From assembly GCA_024692105.1 (NCBI GenBank), contig JAILMZ010000110.1:1-18689 (forward strand): a DNA stretch of 18,689 bases, written 5' to 3'. A program made the position numbers and the translations under genes. The notes below the pieces were generated by a model, which had not been told where the DNA came from, searched no databases, and saw only the letters and a list, made by a program, of their open reading frames with translations. This DNA is from Saccharofermentans sp. (lineage in GTDB: Bacteria; Bacillota_A; Clostridia; Saccharofermentanales; Saccharofermentanaceae). Positions 1 through 7,100 of this stretch are shown here, piece after piece (position 1 is the stretch's first letter; each line of letters begins with the position of its first letter).

Positions 1-178
1 CATCATGGCTCTTATCCTCTTCATCATGCTCAAGGGCATCAACTCCCTTAAGAACATCGGTCTGAAGAAGCTTAAGAAGGGTGAGAAGGAAGAAGAAGCA
101 CCTGCACCCGAGCCGGAGCCTTCTGATGAGGTCAAGCTCCTGACAGAGATCAGAGACGCCCTCAAGGAAAAGAAGTAA
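1..178 (+). CDS. mscL: Large-conductance mechanosensitive channel, C-terminal part
   Basis: Only the last 58 codons are in the window, in a frame starting at base 2 and ending at TAA 176-178. They encode the end of a hydrophobic segment (MALILFIMLKGINSL), a Lys/Glu linker, a Pro/Glu-rich stretch (APAPEPEP) and a final amphipathic helix ending LLTEIRDALKEKK. That order, TM2 end, charged linker, then a cytoplasmic helix with the LLTEIRDxL motif, is characteristic of MscL, the homopentameric inner-membrane channel that opens under membrane tension to release solutes after osmotic downshock. The C-terminal helix forms the cytoplasmic bundle in known structures. A strong terminator follows 25 bases after the stop, so it is the last gene of its transcript. 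The start and TM1 lie outside the window. The alternative, another small membrane protein, is unlikely given the terminal motif. Confidence 0.9.
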   Translation, partial: IMALILFIMLKGINSLKNIGLKKLKKGEKEEEAPAPEPEPSDEVKLLTEIRDALKEKK

Positions 179-203
179 TCATCAATCTTCTGAACAAACA
201 GGA

Positions 204-232
204 ACGGACCGCGATTAAGCGGTCCGTTTTTT
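204..232 (+). terminator. Rho-independent terminator after mscL
   Basis: Stem 204-212 (ACGGACCGC) pairs perfectly with 219-227 over a 6-base loop and is followed by six T. The downstream minus-strand gene ends at 256, so the hairpin may also serve it, although its U-tract on that strand is poorer. The same stem core recurs in the terminator at 1764-1791. Confidence 0.9.
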
Positions 233-255
233 GTGCTGATAAATGGATACGAATT

Positions 256-1662
256 TCAGCGCTTGAATTCCGGGTGTTCCTTATAGTACTCGGCTTTGTC
301 TTCGTACATGCGTTCATCTGCCAGTTTCAGAGCATCGGTTATGTTCGCGGAATCATTCTGATAGCAGTAGCCCAACGCAAATGATACATTACCATACGCA
401 GCAGACAGATGCCTGACCTTATCTATCTTCTCTTTGATCGCATCTTCCGTTGTGTAAGACATCAGTACCAGGAATTCATCACCGCCGGCTCTGAATATCT
501 GGTCATCGACAAAGACATTCTGGAGAAGGACCGCTGCATTCTTGATTAGCAGGTCTCCCGCCGTATGGCCTTCGTTATCGTTGACTCTCTTGAGACCGTT
601 GAGATCGGCAAAGATGATGCCCATTCCCTTGAGTTCATCGCTGTGAGATGCTCTCAGGGCATCGATCCTGTTGTTCATCTCGTTCCTGTTAAGGACTCCG
701 GTGAGCATGTCAATCGAGCTCAAGTGCTTAAGCCTTTCCATGAGCTTGCGGTTGGCAATCTCCGAAGCAAGGAAGAATACCGTAAGCTCGATTGCCTGCT
801 TGATCTCCACGGTCTTATCGACATCGAAATTGCACACCCACATATAACCCAAAGTCTCATCACCTGAATCCAGCGGACACAGGACAATGCTCTCAACATT
901 ATTAGTAATCAGGGATTCATACCAATCGGGATTCTTTGCCTTGATATAATCCCAGTCATTTTTGTTTTTCGCGATAAGAACGTTGCTGCCTCCGATGGTC
1001 TCCTTCCACGAAGATGTAAGATCGTAGAATTCATCCCTCAAGACACCCGTCATGCTCGGAAGCGTCGAATACTCGTTCCTTGATTCGCTTAAGACAGAGC
1101 AGTTCCTTGTCTCGTGTTCTGTCAAGAGGACTACGCAGGACTGCGCTCCGCAGAGCTTTCTTATATCGGATACGATCTCATCCATTGTGTGCTGGAAGTT
1201 ATCCTTGTCCCTGAGCTTGATGCAGGTATTGAGGACATCCGTTGCCATGGAGACAGATGTGTTGCTCATTTCTTCCGTATCCGCATTCTTTGTGACTATC
1301 TGAGAGTAAGTGCAGTAATGGATATTGCCTTTGCTTCCCAGGGGCATCATGTAGAGGTTGAACCAGAAATCGAACCTGTCAGGATGCACGTAGGTGTGCA
1401 TGGGCTGCTTTAACACTGCGCACCTGTAGCAGAAATCCTCGAAATTCATATCCTGCGGAAAGTAGTTCTGATAAAGGCTGTTGGGAACGAACTTCTTCGT
1501 CAGCATCTCCGGCATGGAATTGTCTGCCATCTCGATCGAAGCAATATACTGAGGATTGCCCGTGACTATCCTGATATCGCCGTAAGAGCCGTCTTCCTTT
1601 GTCTCAACAGACATGACGCAAGTCATGATCTCTATCATGTCAACGAATTGCTTAAAGTCCAT
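256..1662 (-). CDS. Soluble GAF-like/GGDEF diguanylate cyclase
   Basis: Probable cyclase making c-di-GMP from two GTP. From the chosen start it has 468 residues. Residues 1-140 form an unassigned, possibly PAS-like sensor region with several Cys; about 150-305 look GAF-like; about 310-460 are the GGDEF domain. Visible motifs are SSIDMLTGVLNR at 315-326, FADLNGLKRVND with the metal-binding Asp near 353, GHTAGD, and an intact GGDEF at 393-397. The inhibitory I-site (RxxD just upstream) is replaced by FVDD, so product feedback through it is unlikely. No signal peptide or membrane segment is seen, so it should be cytoplasmic. The frame can be extended six codons to a GTG, but GGGAGG lies six bases before the ATG at 1662, inside that extension, so I take the ATG. 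The gene is monocistronic with its own extended -10 promoter. The sensed signal is unknown. Confidence 0.88.
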   Translation of the reverse strand: MDFKQFVDMIEIMTCVMSVETKEDGSYGDIRIVTGNPQYIASIEMADNSMPEMLTKKFVPNSLYQNYFPQDMNFEDFCYRCAVLKQPMHTYVHPDRFDFWFNLYMMPLGSKGNIHYCTYSQIVTKNADTEEMSNTSVSMATDVLNTCIKLRDKDNFQHTMDEIVSDIRKLCGAQSCVVLLTEHETRNCSVLSESRNEYSTLPSMTGVLRDEFYDLTSSWKETIGGSNVLIAKNKNDWDYIKAKNPDWYESLITNNVESIVLCPLDSGDETLGYMWVCNFDVDKTVEIKQAIELTVFFLASEIANRKLMERLKHLSSIDMLTGVLNRNEMNNRIDALRASHSDELKGMGIIFADLNGLKRVNDNEGHTAGDLLIKNAAVLLQNVFVDDQIFRAGGDEFLVLMSYTTEDAIKEKIDKVRHLSAAYGNVSFALGYCYQNDSANITDALKLADERMYEDKAEYYKEHPEFKR

Positions 1663-1668
1663 GGCAAA

Positions 1669-1674
1669 CCTCCC
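1669..1674 (-). promoter_or_regulatory. Ribosome binding site that decides the GGDEF start
   Basis: GGGAGG on the minus strand, six bases before ATG 1662-1660. It would lie inside the coding region if the upstream GTG at 1680 were used, which favours the ATG. Confidence 0.7.
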
Positions 1675-1695
1675 GTTCACATTCCCATATACCGA

Positions 1696-1704
1696 ATCAT
1701 AACA
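1696..1704 (-). promoter_or_regulatory. Extended -10 promoter of the GGDEF gene
   Basis: Minus strand reads TGtTATGAT: a five-of-six -10 hexamer with the extended TGn element. No good -35 sits at 17 bases, as is common for extended -10 promoters. The start site would be near 1689, giving a leader of about 27 bases. The second GGDEF gene at 16935 has a closely similar element. Confidence 0.4.
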
Positions 1705-1763
1705 CGGCTAAATGTAAAATATGTTAAACAAATAAGAATATAGTGTAGTAATTCTGTTCAAGT

Positions 1764-1791
1764 AAAAAACGGACCGCTGTAGTGCGGTCCG
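1764..1791 (-). terminator. Rho-independent terminator after the ArsR-type gene
   Basis: Stem 1770-1777 with 1784-1791 (CGGACCGC/GCGGTCCG), loop of six, followed on the minus strand by six T (1764-1769). It begins about 10 bases after the stop of the gene ending at 1802. Confidence 0.88.
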
Positions 1792-1801
1792 CTCGTATTG
1801 A

Positions 1802-2302
1802 TCACTTTTTCTTCTTTTTGTCCTTCTTCTTGTCCTTGTCCTTGGACTTTTTCTTCTTCTTTTTCTTCAGCTTCTCGATGTCCGGTGCCGCAGAGGGAAC
1901 CTTCGGGATAGGAACGCTTGAACTCTTTTTGAGTGCGGGCGCCTTTGCCTGCTTTCTTCTGGTCTGTGTACGCTTATTCGTCAGTCCTTTGCCTTCGGGC
2001 GTGGTTTGTACGACCGGCGGTTCGCCCAGCTGGATAAGCAGATCGGCGAGTTCCCTGACTGTTTCCCTGTTGACTGAATAGTAGACATTGCGGCCATCCT
2101 TTCGTGCTGTAACAAGATCGTTTTCGACCAACACGCGCATATGGTGTGAGAGCGTCGGCTGGGTTACGGAGAACTCCGGCAGAATGTCCTTGGCGCAGAC
2201 TTCACCCCTGGATGCGATCACGTTCATGATCCTGATCCTTACGGGTTCTGCCATTACGGCAAGGCAGCTTGATAATCTCTCGGCGTCGTATCCGCGTGTC
2301 AT
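1802..2302 (-). CDS. ArsR-family winged-helix regulator with poly-lysine tail
   Basis: 166 residues. Residues about 7-95 form an ArsR-type winged helix: AEPVRIRIMNVIASRGEVCAKDI, then the recognition helix in VTQPTLSHHMRVLVENDLV, then the wing RKDGRNVYYSVN. Members bind operator DNA as dimers and leave when an effector binds. The metal-box Cys pair of classical ArsR is not complete (only C36), so metal sensing is not implied. After residue 95 comes a low-complexity Pro/Ser/Lys linker, and residues 144-166 contain 18 Lys in 23, ending KKDKKKKK. Such a tail should bind nucleic acid or other polyanions non-specifically. It is encoded by mixed AAG/AAA codons, not one homopolymer run, so it is not a simple slippage artefact. 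The start ATG is 11 bases from the stop of the yhbD-like gene, and its GAGG overlaps that stop, so the two are probably translationally coupled. Targets are unknown. Confidence 0.85.
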   Translation of the reverse strand: MTRGYDAERLSSCLAVMAEPVRIRIMNVIASRGEVCAKDILPEFSVTQPTLSHHMRVLVENDLVTARKDGRNVYYSVNRETVRELADLLIQLGEPPVVQTTPEGKGLTNKRTQTRRKQAKAPALKKSSSVPIPKVPSAAPDIEKLKKKKKKKSKDKDKKKDKKKKK

Positions 2303-2313
2303 CTTTATTTACC

Positions 2314-2940
2314 TCAGGCTATAAGCTGATCCTTAAGTGCTTCCTCGAACTCACCGAGATTGGCACATGCGATTACTTCCGTATTGTCCTCTAAGAGGAT
2401 CTCGTCATCGCCTCTTACGAGAACCGTCATGGGAACGCCCATCTTACGCAGGAAGAGCAGCTGGTACTCTTTGGATGTCTCGACCGACATGTACTTGCAG
2501 AGGAGACGGAGAACCTGCTTTGCGTCCTCAAGGTAGATGCCGGAGAGCTTCATGAGGTGATCTACGACATACATTCCGAAAACATCGTTGAAGTCGAGCA
2601 GATCCTTACCCGGGAAAACGCTTGTGAAAGCAGTAAGCGACATCTTGCCGACGATCTCGAGGCCCTTGAAATCCTCAAGGGGGATCTTGAAGCTCTCGAC
2701 GTTAGCCGAGAAAAGCTCCTGCATCTGATCGACGGAAAGCTCGTTCTTGAGCTCCTTGATACGCTCTATCCTTGTGATGATCTTCTCTTCAGGGAAGAAA
2801 GTTGCCTGACCGATGTCAGTTGCGCGATGGATGAACCAGCTCTCGGGAATGAGTCCCTGTCTCTTCCAGCGGTACAGAGTTCCATATGAAATCTGCTCCA
2901 GGTTGAGGAGTTCCTTTTTCGAAATAAGCTTGTCGTCCAT
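2314..2940 (-). CDS. YhbD-like (DUF4004) regulatory protein with MerR-type N-terminus
   Basis: 208 residues. The N-terminus LISKKELLNLEQISYGTLYRWKRQGLIPESWF is a MerR-like helix-turn-helix, with TDIGQATFFPEEKII as a wing-like part. This block closely matches the YhbD/DUF4004 family known from Bacillus and Clostridia. The rest (about 60-208) is mostly helical with no recognised catalytic motif. YhbD in Bacillus is encoded beside bactofilin genes; no bactofilin is seen here. The ATG at 2940 is preceded by AAAGGGG about nine bases upstream. It is the first gene of a two-gene unit with the ArsR-type gene. A transcription-regulator role is inferred from the fold only; ligand and targets are unknown. 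Confidence 0.8.
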   Translation of the reverse strand: MDDKLISKKELLNLEQISYGTLYRWKRQGLIPESWFIHRATDIGQATFFPEEKIITRIERIKELKNELSVDQMQELFSANVESFKIPLEDFKGLEIVGKMSLTAFTSVFPGKDLLDFNDVFGMYVVDHLMKLSGIYLEDAKQVLRLLCKYMSVETSKEYQLLFLRKMGVPMTVLVRGDDEILLEDNTEVIACANLGEFEEALKDQLIA

Positions 2941-3039
2941 AACATTTGTCCCCTTTTACTTAAAGTCTTTGGAGACAGTGTAGAATAACAATGTTACAAA
3001 CGCCTGACACGCAGGTAAAATTAAGGCAACAAATCCCCT

Positions 3040-3723
3040 TTAACTGAAGGATCCGATTACGTTCTGCAGGCCTGTCGCGACCTCAGCCTGGCTGCCTGCG
3101 GGAAGGATCGCAAAGAATACGATCACAGCGATCAGGGCAAGTATGATGCCGATGATGTAATAAGCAAGTATCGCACGCTCAAAATTCTTGAGGTTCTTGT
3201 TACGGGGCATGAACGAGAACAGGATCGTAAGGATGAATCCCAGACCCGGAAGGAAACTCATGAATCCGAACCAGAAATACTTGGATGTGGATACGGGCTT
3301 GTATACAGGAGGGCACTGATCCTTAAGAGCCTGGATCTTAGCCTGCTTCTCAGCCTTCTTTGCTGCTCTCCTGGCCTCCGAATCAGCCTTCTTTGCCTGA
3401 GCCTCAGCAGCCTTCTGCTGCTTCTTTGCCGCTTCTTCAGCTTCCTTTGCTGCTGCCGCTGCCGTTGCAGCCGCTGCCGCAGCAGTAGCCTCTGCTTCTT
3501 TTTTAGCAGCCTTCTCGGCTTCCTTAGCTTCTTTCTCTGCTTCCTTTACGGCTTCTTTGGCCTCTTTTTCAGCTGCCTTTGCAGCTTCTTTTGCTTCCTT
3601 CTCGGCAGCCTTCTTTACTGCCTCAGCTTCCTTAATCTTATCTTGAGCTTCTGCTGCCGCCTTCTCTGCTTCTGCAACAGCCTCTGCTGCTTCCTGGGCC
3701 TTCTTCTCTACTTCATCGGACAT
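3040..3723 (-). CDS. Ala/Lys/Glu-rich coiled-coil protein with C-terminal membrane hairpin
   Basis: 227 residues. Residues about 1-130 are almost entirely Ala, Glu and Lys in KEAKEA-like repeats with no Pro or Gly, predicting one long charged helix or coiled coil, with an Ala-only core near 80-92. A PPVYKP segment follows, then two hydrophobic spans at about 149-170 (FWFGFMSFLPGLGFILTILFSF) and 184-207, separated by a basic loop (RNKNLKNFERA). The likely topology is a membrane hairpin with the long helix facing the cytoplasm. I recognise no enzymatic motif and do not know the family. A longer frame starts at a GTG three codons upstream, but GGAGGT at 3731-3736 is ideally spaced for the ATG at 3723. 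It stands alone, with an extended -10 promoter just after the terminator of the next gene. A scaffold or organiser role is only a guess. Confidence 0.75.
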   Translation of the reverse strand: MSDEVEKKAQEAAEAVAEAEKAAAEAQDKIKEAEAVKKAAEKEAKEAAKAAEKEAKEAVKEAEKEAKEAEKAAKKEAEATAAAAAATAAAAAKEAEEAAKKQQKAAEAQAKKADSEARRAAKKAEKQAKIQALKDQCPPVYKPVSTSKYFWFGFMSFLPGLGFILTILFSFMPRNKNLKNFERAILAYYIIGIILALIAVIVFFAILPAGSQAEVATGLQNVIGSFS

Positions 3724-3730
3724 AGCGAAC

Positions 3731-3736
3731 ACCTCC
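3731..3736 (-). promoter_or_regulatory. Ribosome binding site that decides the coiled-coil protein start
   Basis: GGAGGT on the minus strand, seven bases before ATG 3723-3721. It overlaps the codons of the alternative GTG start, which argues against that start. Confidence 0.7.
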
Positions 3737-3756
3737 GTAAGGAATTAATTGTCCTC

Positions 3757-3765
3757 ATTATAGCA
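3757..3765 (-). promoter_or_regulatory. Extended -10 promoter of the coiled-coil protein gene
   Basis: Minus strand reads TGcTATAAT, a perfect -10 with the extended TGn. The -35 position falls in the U-tract and stem of the terminator of the preceding gene (3772-3802) and has no good hexamer. The leader would be about 25 bases. Confidence 0.5.
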
Positions 3766-3771
3766 AGAAAT

Positions 3772-3802
3772 AAAAACGGGGTGCTACATTTTTAGCACCC
3801 CG
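3772..3802 (-). terminator. Rho-independent terminator after the polysaccharide deacetylase
   Basis: Stem 3777-3785 with 3794-3802 (CGGGGTGCT/AGCACCCCG), nine perfect pairs with one more possible, short T/A-rich loop, then TTTTT on the minus strand. Confidence 0.9.
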
Positions 3803-3824
3803 GGAAAATGATTATCGGCTGTTA

Positions 3825-5240
3825 TCAGGACTCCGGCTTGATCGAGTAGTAGATGGTGCCGGACTTAAGTCCACCTCGTCTGAGAAGGCCCATCTCCTGC
3901 ACTGTTACAAGCTGATAGCCCATGTTCTGAAGTTCCGGGAGTATAGTCTCCGTCGCGATCATTGTGGACTCGTAGATGTCATGCATCAGGACGATGCTGC
4001 CGTCTTCAACGTCATTAAGAACATGATTGATGGTCGATTCCGTATCCTTAGTCTCCCAGTCGCGCGTATCGACGCTCCACAATATGATCGGAAGCGAAGT
4101 CTCGACCTTAAGGGAATCATCGACAAGACCTCCCGGAGGTCTCAATACCGAAGAAGGGACGCCGACTGCTTCGATGAGCGCTTCATCAGTAAGACCGAGC
4201 GTATTGGCAACCTGAGAAGCTGACATGTTGTTCAGATAAGAGTGATCATATGTGTGGTTGCCCATCTCACATCCGATAGAATATGCATAAGCCAGTGCTT
4301 CCGGATACCAGTCAACGCGGTTGCCGACGACGAAGAACGTAGCAACGGCATCATACTCATCCAAAAGTTCAACGATCGTCTGGGTATACTGTGACGGGCC
4401 GTCATCGTATGTCAGGGCGACCATCGGCAGATTGCCGTCGACCGTTCTGTAGACACAGCCCTCTTCATCGAGCCAGTAGAGCATGTTGTCGTCGATATAG
4501 TAAGTATCAGTGACCTTCTGTCCGCCCGTGAAGAAATAATCGTTCTCGCCGATCGTGACAAGTCCTTCTGCGGCATATCCGCCGTTAGGCAGGAAATAGT
4601 ATTCCGTATCGTTATGCTCAACCCATCCGGTCTGAAGTTCGCCGTCATCGGCAAAGAAATATAGACTTCCGTCTATCTTTATCATTCCGCCGCATGTAAG
4701 GTGTCCGTTATCGTATGTGTGGTATACCTTGCCGCTGTCATCGAACCACCCGGTCACCATCTGGCAGCCCGCAGGATCAAAGTAATACGTGTAACTGCCG
4801 ATATCGGTCCATCCTTTGGACACGATGCCCGTAGTCTCATCGATATAGTACTTGAGGCCTTCCATCTCGAGCCAGCCGTACTGCATCTGACCTGACGCCG
4901 TGTCGAAATACATCGTGTTGCCGGAAGCATCCGTGACAAAACCGGTCTGCATTATTCCGCTTTCGGGATTGAAGTAGTACTTGGCACCGCCGTCTTCAAC
5001 AAGGCCGAAGGTCTGCTTGTGGTCCTCCGCGCCGAAATAGTATTTCGCGCCGTCATTGTCTACTATGCCGGAAGCCTCAACGCCGTTGTCGTCGTAGTAG
5101 TATACGCCGTCTCCGCTATGGACAAAACCGCGCGAACAGGAAGACCTGATGTCGCACTTCATCGCAGCGACCGCAGCTGCCGCTGTGCCTATCACCAGAA
5201 CACTGCTTATGAATATTGCCCTGTTTGCCCTTCTGCCCAA
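3825..5240 (-). CDS. Secreted polysaccharide deacetylase with aromatic wall-binding repeats
   Basis: 471 residues. Residues 1-27 have a basic start (MGRRANR) and a hydrophobic stretch, a signal peptide or anchor. From about 38 to 265 run about nine degenerate 20-residue repeats of the GxxYYFxxxxGxxxxGW kind, as in choline/glucan-binding wall modules. From about 272 is a NodB-fold deacetylase with its motifs: TYDDGPS (D279 general base, D280 metal), NHTYDH (H329 and H333, metal), RPPGG (R367), WSVDTRDW, and LMHD (H420). Family members remove N- or O-acetyl groups from peptidoglycan or other wall glycans using a divalent metal, so a wall-bound glycan deacetylase is likely; the substrate is not determined. 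The start is TTG: AGGGAGAG lies six bases upstream, and the frame has a TAG inside that same site, so no longer start is possible. It is monocistronic. Confidence 0.9.
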   Translation of the reverse strand: MGRRANRAIFISSVLVIGTAAAAVAAMKCDIRSSCSRGFVHSGDGVYYYDDNGVEASGIVDNDGAKYYFGAEDHKQTFGLVEDGGAKYYFNPESGIMQTGFVTDASGNTMYFDTASGQMQYGWLEMEGLKYYIDETTGIVSKGWTDIGSYTYYFDPAGCQMVTGWFDDSGKVYHTYDNGHLTCGGMIKIDGSLYFFADDGELQTGWVEHNDTEYYFLPNGGYAAEGLVTIGENDYFFTGGQKVTDTYYIDDNMLYWLDEEGCVYRTVDGNLPMVALTYDDGPSQYTQTIVELLDEYDAVATFFVVGNRVDWYPEALAYAYSIGCEMGNHTYDHSYLNNMSASQVANTLGLTDEALIEAVGVPSSVLRPPGGLVDDSLKVETSLPIILWSVDTRDWETKDTESTINHVLNDVEDGSIVLMHDIYESTMIATETILPELQNMGYQLVTVQEMGLLRRGGLKSGTIYYSIKPES

Positions 5241-5246
5241 GAGAAA

Positions 5247-5254
5247 CTCTCCCT
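5247..5254 (-). promoter_or_regulatory. Ribosome binding site supporting the TTG start of the deacetylase
   Basis: AGGGAGAG on the minus strand, six bases before TTG 5240-5238. An in-frame TAG overlaps its 5' end, ruling out an upstream start; the next ATG is 27 codons inside, after the signal sequence. Confidence 0.7.
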
Positions 5255-5376
5255 ATTTTGATAAAAACAATGATAGTCGCCTGACACGGTCAATGCCATA
5301 TCCTGCGCGTGACCTTTATATTACATTTATAAGCATGTAATCAGGTTTACTTCATTATTGACCGAGTAATTGTACC

Positions 5377-5405
5377 TTGTCAGACGGCCAAAAACAATGT
5401 ATACT
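5377..5405 (+). promoter_or_regulatory. Promoter of tRNA-Val
   Basis: TTGTCA (5377-5382), 17-base spacer, TATACT (5400-5405); each hexamer matches the sigma-70 consensus at five of six. The predicted start is about seven bases before the mature tRNA. Confidence 0.75.
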
Positions 5406-5418
5406 TTTCACCGACTTC

Positions 5419-5495
5419 GGATGCTTAGCTCAGCTGGTTAGAGTACCTGCTTGACGTGCAGGGGGTCACAGGTTCGAGTCCTGTAGCATCCACCA
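5419..5495 (+). tRNA. tRNA-Val (anticodon GAC), CCA encoded
   Basis: A full cloverleaf folds by eye. The acceptor stem GGATGCT (5419-5425) pairs with AGCATCC (5485-5491). The D arm is GCTC/GAGT. The anticodon stem CCTGC/GCAGG holds the loop TTGACGT, with anticodon GAC at 5453-5455, which reads GUC and GUU valine codons. The variable loop has five bases, and the T arm ACAGG-TTCGAGT-CCTGT is standard. Discriminator A5492 is followed by encoded CCA 5493-5495. It stands alone with its own promoter and terminator. Confidence 0.95.
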
Positions 5496-5498
5496 ATA

Positions 5499-5529
5499 AG
5501 CCCGATGTATCAAAGCATCGGGCTTTTTT
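5499..5529 (+). terminator. Rho-independent terminator after tRNA-Val
   Basis: Stem AGCCCGATG (5499-5507) with CATCGGGCT (5516-5524), eight-base loop, then six T. It ends 24 bases before putP, where no separate promoter is visible. Confidence 0.9.
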
Positions 5530-5553
5530 ATTATTTCTCAAGGGGGAACAGTT

Positions 5554-7098
5554 ATGACTGCAGCTAACATCTGTATCCTGGTAACAATCATTGTCTACCT
5601 GCTCATGATGATCGCCATCGGCGCTTATTTCAGCAGAGTAAACAAGAACACCGACGATTTCTATCTCGGCGGAAGACGTCTCGGACCTCTGGTCACCGCG
5701 ATGAGTGCCGAAGCATCCGACATGAGTTCCTGGCTCCTTCTTGGTCTGCCGGGTCTTGCTCTCGCCACAGGTCTTGCCGAAGCAACATGGACCGGAATCG
5801 GTCTTGCGGTAGGAACATACCTTAACTGGCTTTTCGTTGCAAAGAGACTCCGTGTATACACACAGAAGCTCGGAGCCGTAACCATCCCCGACTTCTTCGC
5901 AAAGAGATTCGACGATGACAAGCACATCCTCACACTCGTGTCAGGTCTGTTCATCGTTATCTTCTTCGTACCTTATACTGCATCCGGCTTTGCTGCTTGC
6001 GGCAAGCTCTTCTCCTCGATGTTCGGCATGGACTACGTTACCGCAATGCTCATGAGCGCTGCCGTTATCGTTCTCTACTGCACATTAGGCGGATTCCTCG
6101 CAGCATCCACGACAGACTTCATCCAGAGTATCGTCATGACGATCGCTCTCGTTGTCGTTCTCGGCTTTACTGAAGGTATCGTAAACGGTTTTGATAATGT
6201 ATTTGCAAACGTACAGGGCCTCGAGGGTTACCTCGACATCTTCAAGGGCCACATGATCGCTGACGGATCTGTCGGCAGTTACGGAGCACTTCCCATCATA
6301 TCGACTCTTGCATGGGGTCTCGGTTACTTCGGTATGCCTCACATCCTTCTCAGATTCATGGCTATCGAGAACAAGGAGAAGCTCAAGCTCTCAAGAAGAG
6401 TCGCTTCTGTCTGGGTCGTTATCTCCATGGCAGTCGCAATCCTCATCGGTGTTGTCGGTTACTCCGTAATGAAGTCAGTTCCCGGCTTCCCTCAGTATGC
6501 TACAAACTCTGAAGCTGAGTCTGTAGTCATCGACGTTGCAAAGCTCATCTCCTCTCACGGTTATATACCTGCTGTTGTAGGCGGTATCATCCTCGCAGGC
6601 ATCCTTGCCTCAACGATGTCCACTGCTGACTCCCAGCTCCTCGCTGCAGCATCCGCAGTATCCCAGAACATCGTTGCCGAGTTCTTCAAGGTCAAGATCT
6701 CACAGAAGGCTTCGATGTGGATCGCAAGGATCACGGTTATCGTTATCTCCATCATCGCCGTATTCCTCGCACTCAACCCTGATTCATCAGTATTCAGGAT
6801 CGTCTCATTCGCATGGGGCGGCTTCGGTGCATGCTTCGGACCCGCAGTGCTCCTCGCTCTGTTCTGGAAGAGATCCAACAAGTGGGGCATCCTCGCAGGC
6901 ATGATCTCCGGCGGTGCCATGATCTTCATCTGGAAGTTCGGCGTAAGAGTTGCATGCGCAGGTTCTGCTCTCGATATCTATGAGCTCCTCCCCGCATTCA
7001 TCCTCAACCTGGTAGTTGCTGTTGTGGTATCACTTGTTACCAAGGCACCCGAGAAGGAAGTCGTTGATACTTTCGATCAGGTCGTAGCTGAGAAGTAA
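5554..7098 (+). CDS. putP: Sodium/proline symporter
   Basis: 514 residues, the normal length for PutP, a member of the sodium:solute symporter family with about 13 membrane helices. The N-terminus carries the family signature: TDDFYLGGRRLGPLVTAMSAEASDMSSWLLLGLPG, where Ala and Met of TM2 line the sodium and proline sites in E. coli PutP. ASTMSTADSQLL in the TM8-9 region supplies the conserved Ser/Thr sodium ligands, and SFAWGGFGACFGPAVLLALFWKR is a typical late-TM block. It imports proline with sodium across the cytoplasmic membrane. AAGGGGG lies about seven bases before the ATG. The stop is two bases from the next start, so it forms an operon with the HD hydrolase. It has no evident promoter of its own after the tRNA terminator, so transcription may come from readthrough. 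No other putA-type gene is nearby. Confidence 0.93.
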   Translation: MTAANICILVTIIVYLLMMIAIGAYFSRVNKNTDDFYLGGRRLGPLVTAMSAEASDMSSWLLLGLPGLALATGLAEATWTGIGLAVGTYLNWLFVAKRLRVYTQKLGAVTIPDFFAKRFDDDKHILTLVSGLFIVIFFVPYTASGFAACGKLFSSMFGMDYVTAMLMSAAVIVLYCTLGGFLAASTTDFIQSIVMTIALVVVLGFTEGIVNGFDNVFANVQGLEGYLDIFKGHMIADGSVGSYGALPIISTLAWGLGYFGMPHILLRFMAIENKEKLKLSRRVASVWVVISMAVAILIGVVGYSVMKSVPGFPQYATNSEAESVVIDVAKLISSHGYIPAVVGGIILAGILASTMSTADSQLLAAASAVSQNIVAEFFKVKISQKASMWIARITVIVISIIAVFLALNPDSSVFRIVSFAWGGFGACFGPAVLLALFWKRSNKWGILAGMISGGAMIFIWKFGVRVACAGSALDIYELLPAFILNLVVAVVVSLVTKAPEKEVVDTFDQVVAEK

Positions 7099-7100
7099 TC

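Noticed and set aside
1663..1680. Upstream GTG start for the GGDEF gene
   Set aside because: The ribosome site GGGAGG lies inside that extension and is correctly spaced for the ATG at 1662.
1802..1873. Poly-lysine tail as a frameshift or sequencing artefact
   Set aside because: The tail uses mixed AAG and AAA codons interspersed with Asp and Ser, ends in a normal stop and is followed at once by a good terminator.
5321..5340. TTACAT-n8-ATGTAA inverted repeat as an operator for the deacetylase
   Set aside because: Only six-base arms in AT-rich DNA, about 80 bases from the start codon, with no clear promoter to relate it to.
5425..5925. Minus-strand frame running through tRNA-Val and the start of putP
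   Set aside because: It is antisense to a clear tRNA and to the start of a well-recognised gene, and has no ribosome site or family resemblance.
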